The notes under the pieces: model-generated
The model's database searches: none
The model's input: only the letters and a program-made list of their open reading frames with translations
What the model was told of the DNA's origin: nothing
Part shown: positions 1 through 5,416 of the stretch, piece by piece
How positions within the stretch are numbered: position 1 is the first letter of the stretch
How the letters are laid out: every line of letters starts with the position of its first letter
Assembly: GCA_002471375.1 (NCBI GenBank)
Contig: DKPV01000008.1
Location: forward strand, 31,765 to 43,169
Source of the DNA: Flavobacteriales bacterium UBA7325
Lineage (GTDB): Bacteria; Bacteroidota; Bacteroidia; Flavobacteriales_D; Crocinitomicaceae
Reading direction: 5' to 3'
Length of the DNA: 11,405 nt
Program-made: the position numbers and the translations under genes

Positions 1-3
1 GGA

Positions 4-327
4 ATGAAGAATCAATTCCTCATAATTCTATTAATTGCCGGTTCAATATAATTCTACAAAGCTCAAAAAATTGATTTTGAAATAACTGCAAAAGAAAAAC
101 CATCAGAATCATTCACTGCAATTTCCACTGCCGAATTAGATGATGATGCGTTTGAAATTTCCGTTTACATTTATGGGAGCGCTGAAAAAACTGAAAACAT
201 TGAAACATGAGGCCTTGAAGAAAAGGTAATGATCAATGGAAAAAATGCAAGATTTAATCTTTGGACCTCTTACAAGAAGGTAGATGGAAAGGATTGTAAA
301 CCCTCATTGATGGTAACATTCGACCTT
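4..327 (+). pseudogene. Broken gene for a small exported protein, two in-frame stops
   Basis: One reading frame starting at ATG 4 encodes a typical signal peptide (MKNQFLIILLIAGSI), is cut by TAA at 49-51, continues as FYKAQKIDFEITAKEK and onward, is cut again by TGA at 208-210, and continues with GLEEKVMINGKNARFNLW to about 327. The stop falls inside the signal peptide just before a plausible cleavage site (YKAQ/K). Amino-acid composition stays protein-like across both stops, which argues for one ancestral gene of about 105-110 residues rather than chance ORFs. I do not recognise the family. The frame stays open to 510, but bases from 330 onward are explained by the antisense tfoX remnant, so the original 3' end is uncertain. 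The gene is convergent with that remnant. Sequencing error could mimic this, but two independent stops make decay more likely. Confidence 0.6.
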
Positions 328-329
328 GA

Positions 330-528
330 TTACTTCTTCTTACGTTTTTTACTTGCTTTGGCTTCAGGGTTAAACACGAGCCATGAAATCATCTTTGACG
401 ACACCAAGACACATCTTTTCATCAACCATAAAACAGAGCCCGCCCATCATCTTCATAGATCTATAAACCACTTTTTTCTCGTTCAAAATGGTTTCGATCC
501 GTTCCTGTAAGTATTAGTTGTAAGCCAT
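330..528 (-). pseudogene. TfoX/Sxy N-terminal-domain protein remnant
   Basis: On the minus strand, ATG at 528 gives MAYN, then TAA (516-514), then YLQERIETILNEKK and the family core MMGGLCFMVDEKMCLGVV followed by KDDFMARV and a stop (372-370). In the next frame the family's C-terminus is still present, FNPEAKASKKRKKK, ending at TAA 332-330. TfoX N-terminal-domain proteins are usually about 105-115 residues; here roughly 40-50 middle codons are missing and the two ends are fused out of frame near 372-380. TfoX/Sxy in gammaproteobacteria regulates competence; the role of the single-domain Bacteroidota members is unclear. What is seen: start, core motif, C-terminal tail, one nonsense codon and one deletion. 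What is inferred: the extent of the lost part. The predicted natAB promoter overlaps its 5' end on the other strand. Confidence 0.8.
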
Positions 529-547
529 TACTAAGTTAGTATTTTTG
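518..547 (+). promoter_or_regulatory. Bacteroidota-type promoter for the natAB operon
   Basis: TATTTTTG at 540-547 matches the Bacteroidota -7 consensus TAnnTTTG exactly, and TTG at 518-520 lies 19 nt upstream as a -33 element. Transcription would start near 553, giving a leader of about 27 nt before ATG 580. The -7 box is flanked by a short inverted repeat, GTTAG (535-539) and CTAAC (551-555), with a further CTAAC at 563-567, which could be a regulator site but is short. The promoter overlaps the start of the broken tfoX gene on the other strand. Confidence 0.55.
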
Positions 548-579
548 AAGCTAACAAGTCGACTAACGAATTATACCAC

Positions 580-1356
580 ATGATAAAAGTATCACATCTG
601 TCGAAGGAATTTGAGCTCACTAAAAAGCAGCGCAAAGAACTAGACACCACTGACACAAAAGCTGCAGCGGTTTCAGATATTAGCTTTGAATGTCAACCAG
701 GAAAAGTTTTTTCTTTGCTTGGGCCAAATGGAGCTGGAAAAACAACAACCCTCCGAATGCTTTCAACGATATTCAAGCCTACGAAAGGGTCAATCGAAAT
801 AGCTGGAATAGATGCGATTGCGAATCCACAGGAAGCACGAAAGAAGATCGGTTTTTTAACAGGATCGACTGGGCTTTATGCACGACTGACCCCAAATGAA
901 CTCATCAAGTATTTCGCAGACCTCTATGGAGTACCAAAAGATGTTTGCGAAGAACGTAAGCAGAATTTGTACAACTTACTTGACATGAATGAATTTCAAG
1001 GAAAACGGATTGGCAAGCTTTCAACTGGTATGAAGCAAAAAGTATCCATTGTAAGAACCATGATACATGATCCGGAAGTTGTGGTTTTCGATGAACCTAC
1101 TAGCGGACTAGATGTTATTACTGCTGAGAACATTATACATCTAATCAGAGATTGTCGAGCACAAGGAAAGACAGTTATATTCTCGAGTCATATTATGAGT
1201 GAAGTTGATCTTTTGTGCGACGATATCGCCATCATCCATAAGGGCAATCTACTTTACAACGGAACAATGGATTCATTTAGGGTGAATATGCAGGCAGAGA
1301 ATTTAACTGCTGAGTTTATTAGAATCGTGAACAATTCTAAAACTACTGAAGTATGA
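580..1356 (+). CDS. natA: ABC-2 exporter ATP-binding subunit, NatA type
   Basis: This cytoplasmic ATPase should power the permease encoded next. The 258 residues contain Walker A GPNGAGKT (48-55), signature LSTGMKQKV (147-155), Walker B VVVFDEPTSGLD (167-178) and the H-loop SSH (202-204). The usual Q-loop glutamine is replaced in GFLTGSTGLYARLT (91-104), a pattern I associate with NatA-like ATPases. A charged, Lys/Asp-rich stretch (about 12-30) precedes the core strand, also seen in that family. NatA/NatB was described as a Na+ efflux pump in Bacillus subtilis; the substrate here is unknown, and many family members are annotated only as ABC-2 exporters. Start ATG 580 follows the predicted promoter. 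The last four bases, ATGA, overlap the natB start, indicating translational coupling. The gene is intact; function as an ABC ATPase is secure, sodium export is not. Confidence 0.88.
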   Translation: MIKVSHLSKEFELTKKQRKELDTTDTKAAAVSDISFECQPGKVFSLLGPNGAGKTTTLRMLSTIFKPTKGSIEIAGIDAIANPQEARKKIGFLTGSTGLYARLTPNELIKYFADLYGVPKDVCEERKQNLYNLLDMNEFQGKRIGKLSTGMKQKVSIVRTMIHDPEVVVFDEPTSGLDVITAENIIHLIRDCRAQGKTVIFSSHIMSEVDLLCDDIAIIHKGNLLYNGTMDSFRVNMQAENLTAEFIRIVNNSKTTEV

Positions 1357-2543
1357 TATTTACGATTTTTAAGAAAGAACTGAAAGACACATTACGTGAT
1401 CGTAGAACATTGATCATGATGTTAGTCATCCCCTTACTCCTCTTCCCTATTATACTAAACGTATTTGTCGCTATTTCTAGCTCATTTCAGGAAGAAGCTG
1501 CCACGAAAACAGTAAAAATTGGGTTCATTGGATCAGAAGATAATTACGTAAAAAAACAACTAGAAGACCTTCCAGAAATATATGGTGATAAAGAGATCGT
1601 GATGTATTCGGACACCACTGAGATGAAAGAAGACCTTAAAAAGGACACTCTTCAATTTGCTTTATTCGTACCCTCAGATTTCGCGAAATATCAAAAAGAC
1701 TTGAAACCGGCCCCTGTAACAGTCTTTTACAATGCAACCGATATGGGTATGCAATCTCGTGCTGAATCGTATCTGGAAACAATTGAGGGAATTGCTCAGC
1801 AAGAAAGATATTTGGATCTAGATCTTGTTGAAGAAGAACTTAAACCCCTAGATGTAGGCTATTCGAATGTCGCTTCAACCAAAGAAATGATTGGAAAGCT
1901 GGTTGGAGGAGTTCTGCCTTACATTTTCATTGCCTTTGGTTTTATTGGATGTATGTATCCAGCAATTGATTTGTTCACAGGTGAGAAAGAGCGAGGCACA
2001 ATAGAAACGTTGTTAACGACGCCAGTAGCTCGATGGCAAATACTATTCGGTAAAATGGGTGTCGTCGTCTCCTCGGGGATTTTAGCCGCATCCTGTGCCT
2101 TATTAGGATTATTCTTATCGATTGAGGTATTTCAAATAGTTGATGATCCAAAAGTACTTGAAGTCATTTATGAAATATTGAGCCTGAAATTCATTATATT
2201 ACTATATGCCCTTCTGTTCCCGCTTACTGTATTCTTTGCAGGATTGATGATACCAATTGCGGTTTACGCAAAAAGCTTCAAAGAAGCACAGAGTGTAATC
2301 ACTCCATTGAATATTTTAGTGGTGATGCCAGCCATGGTTGGTTTCTTCCCAGGAATTGAATTAAATGCGATTACAGCTAGTATTCCAGTGGTTAATGTTG
2401 TACTCGCTACAAAAGAATTAATTGCTGGAACACTGAATTATGGTTTACTCGCCTTATCATTTGGAGTGATGCTGATTTTAGCTGTCCTAGCTGTGATTAT
2501 ATCCTATAAACGTTTCGATAAAGAAACAAATGTTGTAATTTGA
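1353..2543 (+). CDS. natB: ABC-2 exporter permease, NatB type
   Basis: The 396-residue inner-membrane subunit has the classic ABC-2 layout of this family: a short cytoplasmic N-terminus (FKKELKDTLRDRR), a first membrane segment at about 20-42, a large extracytoplasmic domain (about 45-185), and five more hydrophobic segments at roughly 186-208, 234-257, 279-304, 316-334 and 364-384. GEKERGTIETLLTTPV (210-225) is the conserved cytoplasmic loop after segment 2 that contacts the ATPase. This matches COG1668-type NatB permeases in order and length. It overlaps natA by 4 nt (ATGA) and is followed after only 4 nt by the repeat-protein gene, so all three are probably one transcript. Substrate is unknown; Na+ is the family precedent only. 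Confidence 0.85.
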   Translation: MIFTIFKKELKDTLRDRRTLIMMLVIPLLLFPIILNVFVAISSSFQEEAATKTVKIGFIGSEDNYVKKQLEDLPEIYGDKEIVMYSDTTEMKEDLKKDTLQFALFVPSDFAKYQKDLKPAPVTVFYNATDMGMQSRAESYLETIEGIAQQERYLDLDLVEEELKPLDVGYSNVASTKEMIGKLVGGVLPYIFIAFGFIGCMYPAIDLFTGEKERGTIETLLTTPVARWQILFGKMGVVVSSGILAASCALLGLFLSIEVFQIVDDPKVLEVIYEILSLKFIILLYALLFPLTVFFAGLMIPIAVYAKSFKEAQSVITPLNILVVMPAMVGFFPGIELNAITASIPVVNVVLATKELIAGTLNYGLLALSFGVMLILAVLAVIISYKRFDKETNVVI

Positions 2544-2547
2544 TAAA

Positions 2548-3027
2548 ATGATTCGTATAATTCTGATTGCTCTAATCTCGTTCGCGACAGCGAATGCCTC
2601 GGCTCAGCGGCTGAGAACAACATTTAATAATGACTTCTCACAATGGACATGGGATGGCAGTTCGTTTCGAACAATATTCAAAAATGATTGGGACAGTTGG
2701 AAATTCGAAGATTATTCGATAAAAACCGACTTTTCCAATGACTGGGACAGCTGGCGAATTGGAAATAATGTAAGAGTAAAGACTGTATTTGTGAATGATT
2801 GGGATGGTTGGGAAGTTCGAGGTTATGGAAAAATAATCCGAGTAAGCACGACCTTCATTGATGATTTTGAAAGATGGTCAATCTCAGGTGATGCAGATGG
2901 AAGCATGAAAACGATATTCTCTAATAACTTCGGAACTTGGGATATTGATATCGAAGGCGAGCTCGAAGAAGACCTTAAAATTGCCATCACCTTCATTGCA
3001 GTTTTCACAAGCTTTAGACGCAATTAA
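2548..3027 (+). CDS. Small exported protein of tandem aromatic repeats
   Basis: I do not recognise the family. The 159 residues begin with a signal peptide (MIRIILIALISFATANASAQ; likely cleavage after SAQ, residue 20). The rest is a series of short repeats with the pattern T-x-F-x-(N/D)-(N/D)-(F/W)-x-x-W: the key Phe falls at 26, 44, 62, 81, 103 and 124, with aromatics always at +4 and +7. A weaker seventh unit (F149, F153, F156) closes the protein. Period is 18 residues for the first units, widening to 19-25. NDWDSW occurs twice. Alternating polar and aromatic residues with Gly/Asn turns suggest beta-hairpins, so a small beta-structured periplasmic or surface protein is likely. No T9SS tail and no lipobox are present. 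ATG lies 4 nt after the natB stop, implying cotranscription and a possible functional link to the exporter. Confidence 0.75.
   Translation: MIRIILIALISFATANASAQRLRTTFNNDFSQWTWDGSSFRTIFKNDWDSWKFEDYSIKTDFSNDWDSWRIGNNVRVKTVFVNDWDGWEVRGYGKIIRVSTTFIDDFERWSISGDADGSMKTIFSNNFGTWDIDIEGELEEDLKIAITFIAVFTSFRRN
2617..3015 (+). repeat. Six to seven tandem 18-25-codon units
   Basis: Coding repeat inside the small exported protein, from the first T-x-F motif (residue 24) to the degenerate last unit (residue 156). Units are diverged at the DNA level but keep the aromatic spacing F, +4, +7. Early units are 54 bp long (18 codons); later ones are stretched by small insertions between motifs. Confidence 0.75.
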
Positions 3028-3077
3028 AGAATTCTATACCCTTCCATATCCGTAGAAGCAACCATAAGAATCAAAAC

Positions 3078-3109
3078 AAAAAAAAGCGCGCATCGTTGAT
3101 GCGCGCTTT
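3078..3109 (-). terminator. Rho-independent terminator of the glycine-rich cargo gene
   Basis: A perfect 12-bp stem (AAAGCGCGCATC at 3083-3094 with GATGCGCGCTTT at 3098-3109) closes a 3-nt loop. On the minus strand it is followed by eight T (plus-strand A 3078-3085, partly in the stem). It lies 16 nt after the stop of the 3125-5206 gene. On the plus strand only three T follow, so it would serve the upstream operon weakly at best. Confidence 0.88.
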
Positions 3110-3124
3110 CAAATTCTAGTCTAT

Positions 3125-5206
3125 TTATTTCAATATAATTAGATCTCTAGTATATACATTTCCTTCCGTGCTTAAACGTACTAAGTACTTTCCATTAGGA
3201 AGTGTATTAGCGTTAACCATACCGCTAGATAGATCTGATTCAACATTCATCGATCGACCTAACACATCCAATACATCAATCTTTGTGATCATTGCAGATG
3301 ACGTTACTGTGAATATTCCATCCTTACTAGGATTTGGGTAGATGTTGACAAGTGTAAGATCATTTTCTTGAAGAGAAGAATAATCAACAAGCATACAATC
3401 GGAAGTATCTGTACATCCCGACTCGATAACGACTACTGCATAGTTTCCAGTAACTGAAGCTGTAAACGACTGATTAGTCTCACCTGCAATTGGAGTATTC
3501 CCATTATCGCAATCTATCCACTGATATGTAGCTCCCGATGCATCTGAATTAAGAGTGAATCCTGTTGTTGTTACACCAGTTTCTACAAGCGTCACTGAGA
3601 CATTTTGAGTCTGAGTTGATGTATTACCATTTCCATCATCAAATGTCCACGTGATTATTGTCATTCCAGCAGTTGTTATTGGTAAAGTTACATCAGGTGT
3701 TGCAGTTACTGTACCGGCACAATTATCAGTTGCTGTTGGTGCTACAGGATCTGCTGACAAACATGCATCTACATCTGGAAGTGCCATTGAGTCTGCAATT
3801 GGCAACAAAGTATCTGAAAGAATTACATTCTGTGTTTGAGTAGATGTATTACCATTTCCATCATCGAAGGTCCAGGTAACTACGGTCGTACCTTGAGCTG
3901 TAATTGGAAAGGTAACATTGTTAGAAACTAGAACTACACCAGAACAGCTATCGGTTGCACTTGGTGAGCTTAAGCTATCAACTGAACACACACTTGTAAC
4001 ATCAAGTAATGATGTACTATCGGGAACAGGAGCCGTAAGGTCAGTCACAACGATATCTTGAGTTTGTGAGTTTGTTATGCCGCCACCTACATTGAAGGTC
4101 CATGTTATATTGGTAGTTCCAAAAGTCGTTATTGGGAATACTGTTGTCGTAGTTCCAAAAATAGTATCTCCGCAGTTAGTTGTTGCGATTGGTGGAATCG
4201 GCATAGCCGCTGAACATTCATTGCTATCAGCAGCCAATGCAGGTAATATTGGTGTAATTGTGGTAGGTGTACATAAATTTGTAATGATAACCATTCCTGG
4301 ACCAGAATTATTTCCTGGAGTATTAGCTTGATTCGCTCCATTATTTATGGAACCTCCGCCACCACCTCCAGAGCGAACACTTGCTCCACAGTTTCCGATA
4401 TGGGGGCCACCCGCACCACCAGAATATCCACCACCACCGCCACCGCCGACAGTATTACAAGTTCCAGAGCCTCCGCCACCAAATCCTCCATAAGGATCAG
4501 ACGTACAAGCACCATCCATTCTTCCAGGAATACCACCTGTACCACCATTTAAAAAAGACAAGCCGCCAAAACCATTATTATTCGAACCACCAGTGTTAGG
4601 TGTTACTCCGTCTCCAGAAAAACCGCCGCCACCGCCGCCGTTATTATCACTCCCGATACATGCAGCACCTCCAGATCCTGCTGTACCACCAGCAAAAAGG
4701 CCTTGAGAATCCATTGTTCCATTTCCTGTTATTACAGAAGCTACACCACCTTGATCAGACGATGCACCACCTCCTCCTCCGGCAACAACCAAGGGTGACC
4801 CTAATAATACTACGTATGAACCGCCGCCGCCGCCGCCAATAGCGTCGTCTTCTCCCTCTTGTCCAACAAGAACGCTTATTACTTGACCAGCAGTAAGACT
4901 AAACTCACCCATCATAGTGGATCCGAGTCCACCAGGAACTGTTCCAGTCCATGTAGAATTACCTCCTTCGGCTCCTAAAGCTTGAATGCTGTATGTACCC
5001 GTTACAGGTACTATCCATTCTTGAATTCCTTGTGTATTAATTATTACTTGGGCATCTAATGTTGTGCCCGTGTACGCAGCATTTACATCAACCTGTGTTG
5101 GCCCGAGATTTCCTATGACTCCAGCGGTTGTAAATGTGTACGTTTGTGCGGATAACTGAGTTACTGACAAGAGCAGCACTCCGACAAATAGAATCGATTT
5201 TTTCAT
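3125..5206 (-). CDS. T9SS-secreted protein with ALK/LTK-like glycine-rich domain and HYR-like repeats
   Basis: The chosen start is ATG 5206, giving MKKSILFV and a clean signal peptide cut near LSAQ (residue 21); the 12-residue extension back to 5242 has no signal character. Of 693 residues, about 25-310 form a glycine-rich domain: GIQEWIVPVTGTYSIQALGA (60-79), VLVGQEGED (112-120), poly-Gly runs and PLVVAGGGGG (138-147), ending in NTVGGGGGGGYSGG (251-264). This order resembles the ALK/LTK glycine-rich domain (PF12810, from memory). Three HYR-like repeats follow (about 312-390, 391-465, 466-540), two sharing VTWTFDDGNGNTSTQTQNV or close variants. An Ig-like module with YQWIDC lies at 545-605. 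The C-terminal type A sorting domain (622-693) has NIYPNPS, LDVLG and a final NGKYLVRL block. The protein is predicted to be exported by T9SS and attached to or released from the cell surface. Function unknown; adhesion or matrix is the plausible inference. Confidence 0.87.
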   Translation of the reverse strand: MKKSILFVGVLLLSVTQLSAQTYTFTTAGVIGNLGPTQVDVNAAYTGTTLDAQVIINTQGIQEWIVPVTGTYSIQALGAEGGNSTWTGTVPGGLGSTMMGEFSLTAGQVISVLVGQEGEDDAIGGGGGGSYVVLLGSPLVVAGGGGGASSDQGGVASVITGNGTMDSQGLFAGGTAGSGGAACIGSDNNGGGGGGFSGDGVTPNTGGSNNNGFGGLSFLNGGTGGIPGRMDGACTSDPYGGFGGGGSGTCNTVGGGGGGGYSGGAGGPHIGNCGASVRSGGGGGGSINNGANQANTPGNNSGPGMVIITNLCTPTTITPILPALAADSNECSAAMPIPPIATTNCGDTIFGTTTTVFPITTFGTTNITWTFNVGGGITNSQTQDIVVTDLTAPVPDSTSLLDVTSVCSVDSLSSPSATDSCSGVVLVSNNVTFPITAQGTTVVTWTFDDGNGNTSTQTQNVILSDTLLPIADSMALPDVDACLSADPVAPTATDNCAGTVTATPDVTLPITTAGMTIITWTFDDGNGNTSTQTQNVSVTLVETGVTTTGFTLNSDASGATYQWIDCDNGNTPIAGETNQSFTASVTGNYAVVVIESGCTDTSDCMLVDYSSLQENDLTLVNIYPNPSKDGIFTVTSSAMITKIDVLDVLGRSMNVESDLSSGMVNANTLPNGKYLVRLSTEGNVYTRDLIILK
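3618..3865 (-). repeat. 23-bp identical blocks within adjacent HYR-like repeats
   Basis: Bases 3618-3640 and 3843-3865 are identical and lie 225 bp (75 codons) apart in frame. They encode the DDGNGNTST core of the last two HYR-like repeats. The identity points to recent duplication or gene conversion between these two modules; the first HYR-like module is more diverged. Confidence 0.75.
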
Positions 5207-5242
5207 AAAATATAAATAGTAGTTAGACTTCGAATATAACAA

Positions 5243-5274
5243 CTAAATTACAGAAAATGAATCATTCATTCAAA
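5243..5274 (-). promoter_or_regulatory. Predicted promoter of the glycine-rich cargo gene
   Basis: Read on the minus strand, TTTG (5274-5271) is followed after 20 nt by TAATTTAG (5250-5243), one mismatch from TAnnTTTG. Transcription would start near 5236, about 30 nt before ATG 5206. A 15-bp palindrome fills most of the spacer between the two elements. Confidence 0.45.
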
Positions 5275-5300
5275 CTTTAGATTACAATGAATTATTCATA
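5256..5300. promoter_or_regulatory. Paired palindromes, possible operator
   Basis: AATGAATCATTCATT (5256-5270) is a perfect 7+1+7 inverted repeat. A second copy of the same half-site pair, AATGAATTATTCATA (5286-5300), is perfect over 6+1+6. The centres (5263 and 5293) are 30 bp apart, close to three helical turns. The first copy lies between the -33 and -7 elements of the minus-strand promoter, the second just upstream, the usual geometry for a dimeric repressor or activator. AT-rich sequence makes chance palindromes possible, but two matching copies are less easily explained. Confidence 0.45.
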
Positions 5301-5361
5301 GCATTCTTGATTCTCATGGAGAACGCCACTATATTGAAGCAATATAAATTAGATTTTTTTC

Positions 5362-5402
5362 AGTCAATTAATTGACTTACAACTAAAAATGTCGGATTTT
5401 TG
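5362..5402 (+). promoter_or_regulatory. Promoter with 16-bp palindrome for the 5417 gene
   Basis: AGTCAATTAATTGACT (5362-5377) is a perfect 16-bp palindrome. Its right arm contains TTG (5372-5374), which lies 20 nt upstream of GATTTTTG (5395-5402), one mismatch from the Bacteroidota -7 box TAnnTTTG. If real, transcription starts near 5408-5410, leaving a leader of only about 8 nt before ATG 5417. The palindrome covers the -33 element and so could be an operator; its sequence differs from the paired palindromes at 5256-5300. Confidence 0.4.
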
Positions 5403-5416
5403 CAAAAAAACAACTG

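Noticed and set aside
229..510. Open frame of 93 residues on the plus strand as an independent gene
   Set aside because: Its first part continues the frame of the broken gene at 4, and its second part is antisense to recognisable TfoX-domain codons, so it is a chance fusion of two remnants.
3083..3109. Bidirectional terminator also ending the natAB operon
   Set aside because: Only three T follow the stem on the plus strand, so efficient plus-strand termination is not supported.
3651..4842. Several open frames of 60-85 residues within the glycine-rich gene, both strands
   Set aside because: Low-complexity shadows of Gly- and Thr-rich codons; no start context or family features.
5207..5242. 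Upstream ATG at 5242 as the start of the glycine-rich cargo gene
   Set aside because: It adds 12 residues before a perfect signal peptide and lies within the predicted promoter and start-site region.
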